Below, in pieces: positions 8,359 to 18,249 of a DNA stretch of 43,504 nt. The notes beneath the pieces were generated by a model that worked only from the letters and a program-made list of their open reading frames with translations, did no database searches and was not told where the DNA came from. The number at the start of each line of letters is the position of its first letter. The stretch's first letter is position 1. Position numbers and translations under genes: made by a program. Origin of the DNA: an uncultured Gammaproteobacteria bacterium (GTDB taxonomy: Bacteria > Pseudomonadota > Gammaproteobacteria > DRLM01); the NCBI GenBank assembly GCA_947259075.1, contig CAMYKQ010000012.1:1-43504 (forward strand). Direction: 5' to 3'.

Positions 8359-8844
8359 ATGAATAGACCCAAGATTTTCGGCATCGGCCTGCTCACCGCG
8401 GCATTCGCCGCCGGCATCACCGGCTGCACCCACGCCAGCAAATCCGCCAATAGCGACAGGGCGGAAGCGATCAAATCCGGCTTCACCCATGGCATGCCCG
8501 CCTCCAACCCGGGACCCGCGCCCGCCTGGTTCGCGCAGCGTTTCAACCGCGCGCGCGGCATAGGCGAAGCCATGCGCCGCAATCAATTCTCTCTGTGGGA
8601 TAAAGAAACCAGCAGCTATACCTACTACGTCGGCGGCGTGTTGTATGCCGAATATCAACCCCTGCAACACTTGTTGCAAATCCGCGTTGACCCGCGTGAC
8701 GGCACCAGCGCGGATTGCCGCTGGAACGAAGCCGGTAATTTGTCGGTCACTCCCGCCGGGGCCGAAGACACTTGCCAGCAGCTGCTAAACGAACTCGATC
8801 AGCACATCGCCCGCACCGGAAAATTCCCCGCCATCGGGTCCTAG
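8359..8844 (+). CDS. Putative small outer-membrane or periplasmic lipoprotein
   Basis: A 161-residue protein with a signal peptide (MNRPKIFGIGLLTAAFAAG) ending in a lipobox-like GITGC, so the mature protein probably starts at the lipidated cysteine. The mature part has no recognised domain; it contains two further cysteines (SADCRW and EDTCQQ) that could form a disulfide. ATG 8359 is preferred because GGAA precedes it; ATG 8344 has no ribosome binding site and would give an unusual N-terminus. Single gene, no operon partner. Confidence 0.65.
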   Translation: MNRPKIFGIGLLTAAFAAGITGCTHASKSANSDRAEAIKSGFTHGMPASNPGPAPAWFAQRFNRARGIGEAMRRNQFSLWDKETSSYTYYVGGVLYAEYQPLQHLLQIRVDPRDGTSADCRWNEAGNLSVTPAGAEDTCQQLLNELDQHIARTGKFPAIGS

Positions 8845-9101
8845 GGTTACCCTGAATAACGGCATGGCGATAGAAACGCGCTAAATGCCGATGAATTCGG
8901 CACATCCAAGATAATGTACGGTGATTGCGCACTACGCGCGTCCAAACCGTCCCGGTACGGCTTATCGCCGCCGCGCTTACAATTAAACTATCAGAGGCTG
9001 CCACGAATACCCAGTTCAGATTTATGCTAGGGCATGGCAACAAAAGGGGCTATTCATCGCCGTGACGGTGTATCACGCCGGCTCAGCAAGCATTGCGGCG
9101 G

Positions 9102-9143
9102 GAAAAACGAAACCGGCCCTGTCCTCAAAGAAGACAGGGCCGG
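9102..9143 (-). terminator. Rho-independent terminator of the rhlE-like gene
   Basis: On the minus strand an 11-bp perfect stem CCGGCCCTGTC/GACAGGGCCGG (9113-9123 with 9133-9143) with a nine-base loop is followed by TTTCGTTTTTC. It lies about 48 bases after the helicase stop. The remaining part of the 8845-9190 gap shows no gene. Confidence 0.88.
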
Positions 9144-9190
9144 CACGTCGGCAAGATCAAACAGCGTAGCGCGTTAAAACGCGAAAACGC

Positions 9191-10516
9191 TTAGCCCGGG
9201 TAGCTGCGCTTGGCGGGCCTAGGCGCGGCACTGCGGGCAGGCCACGGTGAATCACCGTTGCCGCGACGGCTGCTATTGCTGTTGCCGCGGCCGCTATTAT
9301 TTCCACCCGAACGCGCGCCATAACCACCCTTGGGTTTGAAGCCGCCGCTGTTGCGGCGCTGGCTGAAACGCGGCTCGGGACCACGCGGTTCCAAGCCGGG
9401 GATGACATTGCGCTCCAGCTTGTTGCCGGTGAGGCGTTCGATGCCGGCGAGCTTGGACCAATCGTCCGGCCCGATCAGCGACACCGCGGTGCCGGTGGCG
9501 CCGCCGCGGCCGGTGCGGCCGATGCGGTGGATGTAATCTTCGGCCACCATCGGCAAGTCGAAATTGATGACATGGCTGATGCCCTTGATGTCCAAACCGC
9601 GCGCGGCGACATCAGTGGCCACCAGCAAGCGGTACTTGCCGTTGCGCATCTGCTCCACGGTGCGGTGACGCGCATGCTGCCCCATATCGCCGTGCAACGG
9701 GGCGCTGGCGTGGCCTTGTTCGGACAAGGTCTGCGCCAAGCGGTCGGCACTGCGCTTGGTAGCGGTGAAAATCACTGCCTGGGTCAAATCGACGTCGGCC
9801 AGATAATGCGACAGCAAACGGTGCTTGTGGGAGATGTCGTCGGCCTGGTATACGCGCTGCTGTATCGAGGCATGACGTTCGTGATTGGCCGCCAACTGCA
9901 CCCGTGCCGGGTCTTTCAACAAGGCCTTGGCGATGGCCATGACCTTGCCTTCCAAGGTGGCGGAGAACAACAGGGTTTGACGGCTGCTGGGAGTGGCGGC
10001 GGCGATCATATTCACCGCGTCGACGAAACCCATGTCCAACATGCGGTCGGCCTCGTCCAGCACCAAGACTTCCAAACGCGAGAAATCGACGCGGCCCTGC
10101 TCCATATGATCCATCAGGCGGCCGGGGGTCGCCACGAGGAAATCGACGGGCTGACGCAGCAAACGGGTCTGCGGCGGGTAGGGCATGCCGCCCACGACGC
10201 TGCCCGCGGTAAAGCGGCAAAACTTACCCAATTGCCGGATATTCTCATTGACCTGATTCGCCAATTCACGGGTCGGGGTCAGCACCAGCACGCGGGGGCC
10301 GATACCGGGCACCTTGGCGGGGGTCAACAAACGCTGCATGGCGGGCAGCACGAAGGCGGCGGTTTTACCCGTGCCGGTCTGCGCCGAGGCCATCAAGTCA
10401 CGCCCCTCGAGCACCACGGGAATGGCCGCGCGCTGAATGTCGGTGGGGGTGGTGAAACCGCTCAGTTCGATTGCCTTAAGAAGATTTGAATCTAAATTTA
10501 ATTCAGTAAAAGACAC
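9191..10516 (-). CDS. rhlE: DEAD-box RNA helicase, RhlE type
   Basis: ATP-dependent RNA helicase for ribosome assembly and mRNA turnover. The 441 residues contain the full motif set: Q motif (PTDIQ, 24-28), Walker A AQTGTGKT (45-52), PTREL, TPGRL, DEAD (154-157), SAT (185-187), and the C-terminal ARGLDI and HRIGRTGR. The last ~70 residues are a low-complexity tail rich in Gly, Arg, Ser and Asn with RGG-like pieces, an RNA-binding feature common in RhlE. The start is GTG with GGAGG eight bases upstream. An untranslated leader of up to about 200 bases precedes it and a clear terminator follows. Assignment among RhlE, DbpA and SrmB paralogues rests on overall similarity. Confidence 0.9.
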   Translation of the reverse strand: MSFTELNLDSNLLKAIELSGFTTPTDIQRAAIPVVLEGRDLMASAQTGTGKTAAFVLPAMQRLLTPAKVPGIGPRVLVLTPTRELANQVNENIRQLGKFCRFTAGSVVGGMPYPPQTRLLRQPVDFLVATPGRLMDHMEQGRVDFSRLEVLVLDEADRMLDMGFVDAVNMIAAATPSSRQTLLFSATLEGKVMAIAKALLKDPARVQLAANHERHASIQQRVYQADDISHKHRLLSHYLADVDLTQAVIFTATKRSADRLAQTLSEQGHASAPLHGDMGQHARHRTVEQMRNGKYRLLVATDVAARGLDIKGISHVINFDLPMVAEDYIHRIGRTGRGGATGTAVSLIGPDDWSKLAGIERLTGNKLERNVIPGLEPRGPEPRFSQRRNSGGFKPKGGYGARSGGNNSGRGNSNSSRRGNGDSPWPARSAAPRPAKRSYPG

Positions 10517-10800
10517 AATAACGCCTCCGGCCGCCGTTTAACGGCAGACCCATACAGATATACAAAATGAACGTCAGCGGAATTACACGAAGTGCAGTTC
10601 ACCGCCTGGTTCCCATAGCGCCATCTAGCCCGAATGCCGGACAGTCGCCCTACGTCGCCAACCAGGAAGCCAGTGATGAATACACGGAGAAAGGTTAGAA
10701 ACGTCTCACCCCCCAATCGGAGGGAGGCGCAACTATACCCGGCTTCCCCGGGAAATACCAGGGGTATTCAACGTTGACCCCGGCCGCCCGCTTCGGCAGC

Positions 10801-11577
10801 ATGCCCGCTGTTGGTAATAATGACGGCCGCCGCAACGTGGAAAAACTCGACATTCTCTATCGCGATGAGCACCTCATCGCCATCAACAAACCCGCGGGGC
10901 TGCTGGTGCATCGCAGCGCGGTGGACCGTCACGAAACCCGCTTCGCCCTGCAGCTGCTGCGCGACCAGATCGGACAGCGCGTCTATCCGCTCCACCGGCT
11001 CGACAAACCCACCTCGGGCGTGCTGCTATTCGCCCTGCACCCCGAGGCCGCGGCGCGCCTCACCGCCGCTTTCACCGCGGGTGACGTCAGCAAGCGTTAT
11101 CTCGCCGTGGTGCGCGGCCACACCCCCGAGCAGGCCGTGATCGATTACCCGCTGCAAGAACAACTCGACCGTGCCAGCGACGCGCAAGCGCAACAGAATA
11201 AACCAGCGCAAACGGCCATCACTGAATACCAGCGGCTTGCCAGCGCCGAACTGCCTCATCCCGTGGGCCGCTACCCCAGCGCCCGCTACTCGCTGATCGC
11301 GGCGACGCCGCTCACCGGCCGCAAACACCAAATCCGCCGCCATATGAAACATATCTTTCACCCGGTAATCGGCGACACCACTCACGGCGACGGCAAACAC
11401 AATGCCTTTTTCCGTGAACGGCTCCATTGCCACCGTCTGCTACTGGCGGCGGTCAAACTCGCCTTCACGCACCCTTACTCGCAACAGAGCATCACGATCA
11501 CCGCGCCCGCGGGCACGGAGTTCAATGCCATACTGGAACAACTGGGATGGGCTGAGCTGCGCGGCGAAGAGACGTGA
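10801..11577 (+). CDS. truC: tRNA pseudouridine(65) synthase TruC
   Basis: RluA-family pseudouridine synthase; TruC modifies U65 of tRNA-Ile and tRNA-Asp. The catalytic motif HRLDKPTSGVLLF has the nucleophile D68. Further matches to TruC rather than RluA/C/D include NKPAGLLVHRS near the start, LRDQIGQ, the TGRKHQIRRHMKHIFHPVIGD segment and LGW near the end. The start is uncertain: ATG 10801 (258 residues), an upstream TTG 10774 and an internal GTG 10837 all lack a good ribosome binding site, and the family similarity begins only at about residue 15. Confidence 0.88.
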   Translation: MPAVGNNDGRRNVEKLDILYRDEHLIAINKPAGLLVHRSAVDRHETRFALQLLRDQIGQRVYPLHRLDKPTSGVLLFALHPEAAARLTAAFTAGDVSKRYLAVVRGHTPEQAVIDYPLQEQLDRASDAQAQQNKPAQTAITEYQRLASAELPHPVGRYPSARYSLIAATPLTGRKHQIRRHMKHIFHPVIGDTTHGDGKHNAFFRERLHCHRLLLAAVKLAFTHPYSQQSITITAPAGTEFNAILEQLGWAELRGEET

Positions 11578-11631
11578 TCGCACACCGATACACCGGCGCG
11601 TTCATTGACCGCTGCCACGCCCGCACCCCCC

Positions 11632-11706
11632 GCCCCTGCGGGGCACCCCTCCTCAACGCGGAGGGGAAAATAAGATACCTGGACTCCCCTCCTTTCCAAG
11701 GAGGGG
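11632..11706. repeat. Three palindromes in the 11578-12007 gap
   Basis: Three hairpins follow one another: GCCCC-TGC-GGGGC (11632-11644), CCCCTCC-TCAACGC-GGAGGGG (11646-11666) and CCCCTCCTT-TCC-AAGGAGGGG (11686-11706). None is followed by a convincing T run, so they look like interspersed palindromic elements rather than terminators. The rest of the 430-base gap shows no gene. Confidence 0.65.
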
Positions 11707-12007
11707 TGGACGCGCAGCGGACGGGGTGGTTCCACCTTGCCAAGGCGGGATAGATATCCATGCCGGGAGCTTGTTTGCCCTGCGGCACACGGCTGTATCA
11801 ATGCGGCCGGCGAGGATAAGCATGATGGCGAGCTAGCGTCCAAGACACGGCAAACAGCAACTCGCCACTGGAAACCGCCCCTTGGGAGAGGACAGGTTTA
11901 GGATATTCAATAATGCCCGCGCCTTGGCTTTCCGTATTTTGTCTCCGGCTTTCCACCCTAGGTCTCCGGGCAGACCAGGACACGAATCAATATGTGTCAA
12001 AGAACCG

Positions 12008-12244
12008 CTAATAAATCTGGGGCGGCATCTGCAAGTAATACCCTTGCGATTGCAGTTGCGCGCGCACCTGTTCCACGTCGGCGCGAGCGAGACGGCGTCC
12101 AGGCGTGAGCTCCAGATCCATCACCCGCTCCAAGCTTCCCAGGAGCTTGAGCAAGGATTCCGGCACGCGGGAAAAGTCCGCCCCTTTTTCGAGGTAGAGA
12201 TAGGTGTCATCTTTTTTACTCGACTTGTATATCGTGCAGTGCAT
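12008..12244 (-). CDS. ycgL: YcgL-domain protein
   Basis: A 78-residue protein of the YcgL (DUF709) family, found almost only in Gammaproteobacteria; molecular function unknown. It has the family N-terminus CTIYKSSKKDDTYLYLEK, DFSRVPESLL in the middle and the C-terminal QGYYLQMPP. It lacks the 20 or so extra residues that follow in E. coli. Single gene, read away from the downstream orphan. Confidence 0.9.
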   Translation of the reverse strand: MHCTIYKSSKKDDTYLYLEKGADFSRVPESLLKLLGSLERVMDLELTPGRRLARADVEQVRAQLQSQGYYLQMPPQIY

Positions 12245-12326
12245 ACCGTGCTCTTTGTTCTTTACTCTTTAACTTGCCAAACGCAACACATCAATCCTAT
12301 CCCGCCAAGCCCGCCGCACACGGGCG

Positions 12327-13169
12327 CTAGCGCGCCTGCGCGAAACGCGCAGCGCCCAAATCCGCCGCGGCATCGAAGGGCCAGTCCGCCGCCAGCACCG
12401 CGAACACGGCGGCAATGTCCGCGGCGGCCTGCGCTGAAAGACTGTCGCGCGGCTGTTTACCCGCGCGGCGCAATTCGCACTCGATGAGCACCGCGCGCAA
12501 GTAATGCAGACTGTGCATCACATGGGTATTCATATCGCTCATCAAATACTCAAACTTCCGCGCGAAGATGGAATCACGTAAATAACCGGCGAAATCGCCG
12601 CGCGTCAAGGCTTGAGTCAAGCGTCCAAAAAAATCACGCTGTTCCGCATGCAAGACCGGATCGTGAAAAAATTTATAGGCGTGCTCCAAATCATGAATCA
12701 TAAACGCCAGGGCATGGGGCTTGTTCAACACCGGTTGCAATAAACGCGGATACGCGGTGATGAGCGTCACCGGCCGCCGCCCCTGCGCCTGCAGGTGCAA
12801 CACCTCGGCGGGTCCCGGGATGTAGTCACACAATAATAGATCCCACTCGCCACGCAACCAGGCGCGCAAGGCGATAGGCACATTGGGGATCACGCCCAAA
12901 AAATGATATCGCGTCAGATAGTGCAGCAACCGCGCCCGCAAGCCCGCGCCCGCCAAACCCGCCAGCTCGGCAAGCCAGCGTGGCTGATCGGGACGCGGAT
13001 CGGCGCGGTAACGCCGCGCCGCGAAACGCGGACCGTGCGCCGCGGCCTGGCCATAGACAAAATACAAGGCGGCGAAACTCGCGGCATCGATTTCACCGTC
13101 GCGGTAACGCCGCGCCAGGCCGGCAACGGCGGCCCAGCATGATGCCGCGTCCGTGCTTGGCGCCATCAT
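12327..13169 (-). CDS. Conserved-looking hypothetical protein with HDLEHAY motif
   Basis: About 280 residues, mainly helical and Ala/Arg-rich, with no signal peptide or membrane helix; family not recognised. The most striking segment is FMIHDLEHAYKFFHDP, followed about 40 residues on by FARKFEYLMSDMNTHVMHSLHYLR. The density of His, Asp and Glu there suggests a helical metal site, but this is speculation. Two adjacent ATGs (13169, 13166) are the likely start; a TTG at 13259 overlapping the end of cysK would add 30 residues that look non-coding. It lies directly downstream of cysK on the same strand. Confidence 0.65.
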   Translation of the reverse strand: MMAPSTDAASCWAAVAGLARRYRDGEIDAASFAALYFVYGQAAAHGPRFAARRYRADPRPDQPRWLAELAGLAGAGLRARLLHYLTRYHFLGVIPNVPIALRAWLRGEWDLLLCDYIPGPAEVLHLQAQGRRPVTLITAYPRLLQPVLNKPHALAFMIHDLEHAYKFFHDPVLHAEQRDFFGRLTQALTRGDFAGYLRDSIFARKFEYLMSDMNTHVMHSLHYLRAVLIECELRRAGKQPRDSLSAQAAADIAAVFAVLAADWPFDAAADLGAARFAQAR

Positions 13170-13251
13170 TTTATTTGAAGCACTCACGCAAATACCACTT
13201 ACGACGTCCTGCCCGTTCACCCTGATATAGCCACGATAATATATTGCCGCC

Positions 13252-14205
13252 TTACGCAATATCCTCGAACAAGATGCTGGACAGATAACGTTCGCCGGAA
13301 TCGGGCAGGATGACTACCATGGTTTTATCCGCGAACTCCGGCCGTTGCGCCAGACGCGCCGCCACCGCCACCGCGGCGCCGCAGGAAATACCGGACAAGA
13401 TGCCCTCTTCCGTGGCCAAGCGGCGCGCATACTCGACGGCCTCTTCGTTGGTCACCTGCTCGACGCGATCCACCAGCGAGAGATCTAAATTTTCCGGGAT
13501 GAAGCCGGCGCCGATGCCTTGTATCTTATGCGGCGCGGGCTGCAAGGATAGGCCCGCCAGCTTTTGGCTAATGACCGGACTCGCCGCCGGCTCCACCGCC
13601 ACCGCCATAATATTTTTGCCGCGGGTTTGCTTGATGTGACGGGAGACACCGGTGATGGTACCGCCCGTGCCCACGCCGGCGATCAAGACATCGATGCCGC
13701 CGTCAGTGGCCTCCCAAATCTCAACACCCGTGGTGGCTTCGTGTATGGCGGGATTGGCGGGATTGCTGAATTGCCGCGGCATGTAATAACGGCCGGGATC
13801 GGTGGCGGCGATCTCCTCGGCCTTGGCCATGGCGCCGGGCATGCCCTTGGGCCCTTCGGTCAACACCAAGTTCGCGCCCATGGCCTTTAACACCTTGCGC
13901 CGTTCCAGGCTCATGGTCTCCGGCATGGTGAGCGTGATCTTGTACCCGCGCGAGGCGCAGACGAAGGCGAGGGCGATGCCGGTGTTGCCGCTGGTGGGCT
14001 CAACGATTTCCATGCCCGGCTTGAGCACGCCGCGTATTTCCGCGTCCCAAATCATCGCCGCGCCGATGCGGCACTTGACTGAATAGGCGGGATTGCGCCC
14101 CTCGATCTTCGCCAGCACCAAGGCTTGATCGCCGCCAATGATTTTATTGAGCTTGACCAAGGGCGTATTGCCGATCGAGAGTGAATTATCTTTGTAATAT
14201 TTCAT
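13252..14205 (-). CDS. cysK: Cysteine synthase A (O-acetylserine sulfhydrylase)
   Basis: PLP enzyme making L-cysteine from O-acetylserine and sulfide. The 317-residue protein follows CysK throughout: the PLP lysine K44 in YSVKCRIGA, the substrate loop [11 protein letters not shown], the phosphate-binding [10 protein letters not shown] and the C-terminal [11 protein letters not shown] and [10 protein letters not shown]. Start ATG 14205 is preferred over ATG 14214, because AAGGA lies eight bases before the former while the latter overlaps the ribosome binding site. The signature agrees with CysK rather than CysM. Confidence 0.95.
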   Translation of the reverse strand: MKYYKDNSLSIGNTPLVKLNKIIGGDQALVLAKIEGRNPAYSVKCRIGAAMIWDAEIRGVLKPGMEIVEPTSGNTGIALAFVCASRGYKITLTMPETMSLERRKVLKAMGANLVLTEGPKGMPGAMAKAEEIAATDPGRYYMPRQFSNPANPAIHEATTGVEIWEATDGGIDVLIAGVGTGGTITGVSRHIKQTRGKNIMAVAVEPAASPVISQKLAGLSLQPAPHKIQGIGAGFIPENLDLSLVDRVEQVTNEEAVEYARRLATEEGILSGISCGAAVAVAARLAQRPEFADKTMVVILPDSGERYLSSILFEDIA

Positions 14206-14326
14206 TGCCCTCATCCTTTCATAGAAGAATTAAACCGCAGACTAACAATGCTCACAGCGGGTTTCAATCACACCGGAGTAAACAGCTAAAACCTGCTACG
14301 CGCCGTCCGGCGCGGTACAGGCGCGC

Positions 14327-16252
14327 TCAAGCCGTTCCATTCAACACCTCATCCAAGGCCGCCCAGCGGGCATAACAGCCTTCCAGCTCTACAGTGATCG
14401 CCTCCATGCGCGCCGGCACCGCCGCCATCTCCCCCTGCCCCTGCAGGTAAAACGCCGGGTCGTTCAGCCGCGCCTGCAATTGCGCCTGCTCGGCTTCCAG
14501 CGCCTCGATCTTGCCCGGCAGCGCATCGAGCTCACGCTGGTCGTTATAAGAAAGTTTGCGGGCTTTGGCGCCACGTTTCACCACCGGCGCGGACGCCGCG
14601 GCCGTCTTGGCGCGGACGCCCTCATCACGCTTGCGCGCCTCCGCCTCTTTTTGCGTCTCTTTCTGATAACGCAGCCAATCACTGTAGCCACCCACGTATT
14701 CACCGACGCGGCCCCCGCCTTCCAGGACTAAAGTGCCGGTAACGACATTATCTAAAAAGGCGCGGTCATGACTCACCAAAAGTAACGTGCCTTGATACTC
14801 CGTCAACAGCTCTTCGAGGAGCTCCAAGGTCTCAACGTCGAGGTCATTGGTGGGTTCGTCCATTATCAGCAAATTGGCGGGCCGCGCGAACAGGCGCGCC
14901 AACATTAAGCGATTACGCTCACCGCCGGAGAGCGTGCTCACCGGTGACCGCAAGCGTTCGGCGGGGAAGAGAAAATCTCGCAAATAACCCGCGACGTGAC
15001 GCGCATGGCCGTTCACCGTCACCGTCTCGCGGCCCTCGCCCACGCTGTTCATCAGCGTCGCCTTGGGATCGAGCTGTTCGCGCTGTTGATCGAAATAGGC
15101 GATCTGCAGCTTGGTGCCGCGCTGCACCCGGCCCTGGCGCGGCGCTAATTCACCCAGCAATAATTTAATCAAGGTGGATTTGCCCGCGCCGTTGGGACCG
15201 ATGATGCCGATGCGGTCGCCGCGCATAATCTTGGTGGAAAAATCGCGGATCACCGAGGTGCCGCCAAAGCCGAACTCCACATCCTCGCATTCAAAGACGA
15301 TGCGCCCGGACTCTTCAGCCCCCTCCAATTGCAGATCGGCCTTGCCTACCCGCTCGCGGCGGCGGCCGCGCTCAAGACGCAAGGCCTCCAAGGCGCGCAC
15401 CCGGCCTTCATTACGGGTACGGCGCGCCTTGATGCCCTGACGGATCCACACCTCTTCTTGCGAAAGCTTTTTATCGAAAAGGGCATTGTGTTGCTCTTCG
15501 GCCGCCAATTGCTCGGCCTTTTTGCGCAGGTAATCGTCGTAGTTGCCCGGCCAGGAACTGAGCTGACCGCGATCCAGTTCAATGATGCGCGTCGCCAAGC
15601 GGCGCAGAAAGGCACGGTCATGGGTGATGAATAATAAGGCGCCGCTATAAGCCGCGAGAAATTCCTCCAGCCATGAGATCGCTTCGATGTCGAGATGATT
15701 GGTCGGTTCATCGAGCAATAACAAATCCGGTTCGCACACCAAGGCGCGCGCCAGCATCACCCGCCGCCGCCAGCCGCCGGAGAGACTGTGCATGCGCGCC
15801 TCACCGTCCAATTCGAGACGCGACAACACATTCTGCACGCGTTGTTCCAATTCCCAGCCGTTGACCGCTTCCAGTTGATGTTGCAGCTCGGCGAGGCGCG
15901 CGATCGCCTTGTCGCCATGATCGTGCGCCAGCGCGGCGGCGGCGTGATGATATTCGCTCAAGAGACGGCCGCACTCCGGCAAACCACCGGCGACGATATC
16001 GAACACCGTCTCATCGCTGTCGCCGCTCACCTCTTGCGCGAGATGGGCCACGCGCGCATTGGGCCGCAACCACACCTCGCCGCCGTCGGGCGCGATCTCG
16101 CCGGTGAGCAAACGCATCAATGATGATTTGCCCTCGCCGTTGCGGCCCACCAAACACACGCGCTCACCGCGGCGAATATCCAAGATAACGCCATCCAGCA
16201 AAGGGCGAGGGCCATAGGTCAAAGAAACTTTATCTAAACGCAGCAGGGGCAT
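14327..16252 (-). CDS. uup: ABC-F family ATPase Uup
   Basis: Soluble twin-ATPase of the ABC-F group; Uup is linked to ribosome-associated functions and suppression of transposon excision. The 641 residues hold two nucleotide-binding domains, each with Walker A (GRNGEGKSS near 36; GPNGAGKST near 350), a signature (LSGGW, LSGGE) and Walker B followed by EPTNHLD or EPTNDLD. The linker contains EEVWIRQGIKARRTRNEGR, diagnostic for Uup, and a C-terminal coiled coil (KLSYNDQRELDALPGK onward) binds DNA in E. coli. Start ATG 16252 fits MPLLRLDKVSL; the upstream ATG at 16270 is less likely. Confidence 0.93.
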   Translation of the reverse strand: MPLLRLDKVSLTYGPRPLLDGVILDIRRGERVCLVGRNGEGKSSLMRLLTGEIAPDGGEVWLRPNARVAHLAQEVSGDSDETVFDIVAGGLPECGRLLSEYHHAAAALAHDHGDKAIARLAELQHQLEAVNGWELEQRVQNVLSRLELDGEARMHSLSGGWRRRVMLARALVCEPDLLLLDEPTNHLDIEAISWLEEFLAAYSGALLFITHDRAFLRRLATRIIELDRGQLSSWPGNYDDYLRKKAEQLAAEEQHNALFDKKLSQEEVWIRQGIKARRTRNEGRVRALEALRLERGRRRERVGKADLQLEGAEESGRIVFECEDVEFGFGGTSVIRDFSTKIMRGDRIGIIGPNGAGKSTLIKLLLGELAPRQGRVQRGTKLQIAYFDQQREQLDPKATLMNSVGEGRETVTVNGHARHVAGYLRDFLFPAERLRSPVSTLSGGERNRLMLARLFARPANLLIMDEPTNDLDVETLELLEELLTEYQGTLLLVSHDRAFLDNVVTGTLVLEGGGRVGEYVGGYSDWLRYQKETQKEAEARKRDEGVRAKTAAASAPVVKRGAKARKLSYNDQRELDALPGKIEALEAEQAQLQARLNDPAFYLQGQGEMAAVPARMEAITVELEGCYARWAALDEVLNGTA

Positions 16253-16369
16253 ATCGGTTTCCAGCTTCACGCGCGGGCGGCGCCGTGATTTTGATGATGA
16301 GGGGGCGCCATGTTACCATCCGCGCCCCTTTGCGTCTGCTACAGACCACGCCGATGTCCGAGGTTTTTG

Positions 16370-17899
16370 ATGTTTGATCTACGCTCTAATATAAGCGCCA
16401 ACCTGAAAAACGACGTCCTTTCCGGTCTCACCGTCGCCCTGGCGCTGGTGCCCGAGGCCGTGGCCTTCGCCTTCGTCGCCGGGGTGCATCCCCTGGTCGG
16501 ACTGTACGCGGCCTTCATGGTCGGGCTCATCGCCGCCGCCATCGGCGGCCGCCCCGGCATGATCTCTGGCGCCACCGGCGCGCTGGCGGTGGTGATGGTG
16601 GCGCTGGTGGCCGATCACGGCGTGGAATATTTATTCGCCACGGTGGTGTTGATGGGCATCCTGCAAATCACGGCAGGCGCGTTCAAGCTCGGCAAGTTCA
16701 TCCGCATGGTGCCGCACCCGGTGATGCTGGGCTTCGTCAACGGCCTCGCCATCGTGATTTTTCTGTCGCAGTTGCAGCACTTCAAATTGCCGGGCGCGGA
16801 CGGCACGCTGGAATGGATGAGCGGCACGCCGCTGTTGCTCTTGCTGGGCTTGATCGCGCTGACCATGCTCATCATTCATTTTCTGCCGCGGCTGACCCGC
16901 GCCGTCCCCTCCACCCTCGCCGCCATCATCGCCGTCACCGCGCTGGTGCTGGCACTGGACCTCGACACCCGCAGTGTCGGCGACATGGCCTCCATCGCCG
17001 GCGGCCTGCCCGAGTTTCACATCCCCATGGTGCCCTTCACCCTGGAAACGCTGTTCATCATCTTGCCCTATTCCATCATTCTCGCGCTGATCGGCCTGAT
17101 CGAATCACTGCTGACTTTGCGCCTCATCGACGAAATCACCGACACCCGCGGCTGCGGCAATCGCGAGTGTGTCGGTCAAGGCGTGGCCAATAGCGTCACC
17201 GGGATGTTCGGCGGCATGGGCGGCTGCGCCATGATCGGCCAGAGCATGATCAACGTGAAATCCGGCGGCACCGGCCGCCTCTCCGGCATCGCCGCCGCGC
17301 TGTTTCTGCTGGCCTTCATTCTCTTCGCCTCATCGCTGATCGAGATGATTCCGCTGGCCGCGCTGATCGGCGTGATGTTCATCGTTGTGCTGGGCACGTT
17401 TGAATGGGCCAGCTTCCGCCTGCTCGGAAAAATTCCCGCCGCGGATGCCTTCGTCGGCATCCTCGTCGCCGTCGTCACCGTGTTCACCGACCTCGCCATC
17501 GCGGTAATCGCCGGCGTCATCGTCTCGGCCTTGGTCTTCGCCTGGCAACACGCGCGGCATATTCAAGCCAAGACCCGCCTCGACGAACACGGCCAAAAAA
17601 TTTACGAACTCGATGGACCGCTGTTTTTCGGTTCGGTGCAGAGCTTCGCCGATTTATTCGAGCCCGCCAATGATCCAGACGACGTGATCGTGGAGTTCCA
17701 GAATTCCCGCGTCTGCGACCACTCCGGTTTGGAGGCCATCGACAGCCTCGCGGAACGTTATCTCAAAGCGGGCAAACGCCTGCACCTGCGCCACCTCAGC
17801 CCCGAATGCCGCGGCCTGCTCACCAAGGCCGGCGCCCTGGTTGAAGTCAATGTGCTGGAAGACCCGCGCTACCATGTGGCGGATGATCGTTTGGATTAA
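16370..17899 (+). CDS. SulP-family inorganic anion transporter
   Basis: Inner-membrane transporter of the SulP/SLC26 family; substrates in this family include sulfate, bicarbonate and dicarboxylates, and the substrate here cannot be told. About 390 N-terminal residues form the membrane core with many helices ([19 protein letters not shown] is the typical first one), followed by a cytoplasmic STAS domain at roughly 410-505 ([20 protein letters not shown]). ATG 16370 has GAGG at a proper distance, and an upstream ATG at 16310 would add an unlikely 20 residues. It is divergent from uup with about 117 bases between. Confidence 0.9.
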   Translation: MFDLRSNISANLKNDVLSGLTVALALVPEAVAFAFVAGVHPLVGLYAAFMVGLIAAAIGGRPGMISGATGALAVVMVALVADHGVEYLFATVVLMGILQITAGAFKLGKFIRMVPHPVMLGFVNGLAIVIFLSQLQHFKLPGADGTLEWMSGTPLLLLLGLIALTMLIIHFLPRLTRAVPSTLAAIIAVTALVLALDLDTRSVGDMASIAGGLPEFHIPMVPFTLETLFIILPYSIILALIGLIESLLTLRLIDEITDTRGCGNRECVGQGVANSVTGMFGGMGGCAMIGQSMINVKSGGTGRLSGIAAALFLLAFILFASSLIEMIPLAALIGVMFIVVLGTFEWASFRLLGKIPAADAFVGILVAVVTVFTDLAIAVIAGVIVSALVFAWQHARHIQAKTRLDEHGQKIYELDGPLFFGSVQSFADLFEPANDPDDVIVEFQNSRVCDHSGLEAIDSLAERYLKAGKRLHLRHLSPECRGLLTKAGALVEVNVLEDPRYHVADDRLD

Positions 17900-17916
17900 T
17901 GCGCCGCGCGCGTTGA

Positions 17917-17952
17917 GATAAAAAACAAGTCCACGCACGCGTGCGGACTCGT
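17917..17952 (-). terminator. Possible terminator, minus strand
   Basis: A GC-rich imperfect hairpin (GTCCGCAC...GTGCGTGGAC) followed on the minus strand by TTGTTTTTTATCTC. It is about 300 bases past the mutarotase-like gene stop and just after the SulP gene stop. On the plus strand no T run follows, so it most likely acts on minus-strand transcription. Confidence 0.5.
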
Positions 17953-18109
17953 CATCTTGGCCGCACATTCAATTTTATAAAGCTGGCATACACCCACGCC
18001 CCATGTCACGAGCGCAGCCGCACTATCTCCTATTGAGTCAGAAGACGTGAACGAAGAGCGCCTTTATCCTGAAGAAGAAGAACCGGACAGAGTATTAAAA
18101 ACGATGCGA

Positions 18110-18134
18110 CCCCCTCTCCCTGAGGGAGAGGGGG
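18110..18134. repeat. CCCTC-core palindrome
   Basis: Perfect 11-bp inverted repeat CCCCCTCTCCC-TGA-GGGAGAGGGGG with a three-base loop and no T run on either side. Apart from this and the hairpin at 17917-17952, the 350-base gap 17900-18249 has no gene that I can support. Confidence 0.7.
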
Positions 18135-18249
18135 CATAATCACGACAGAGACGGCGTGCATGGGTTGGGCGCGTATTCTCCAATTGCTCAGCCGCCTTCA
18201 TGGCCCGCTGCTTCGATGAACAACGGATAGGCTAGCCCGCGATGCGCCC

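Noticed and set aside
9527..10489. A 320-codon plus-strand frame inside rhlE
   Set aside because: Antisense shadow of the helicase with His/Gly-rich composition typical of such frames.
11632..11706. Terminators after truC
   Set aside because: The hairpins are strong but no T run follows on the plus strand; they were listed as palindromic repeats instead.
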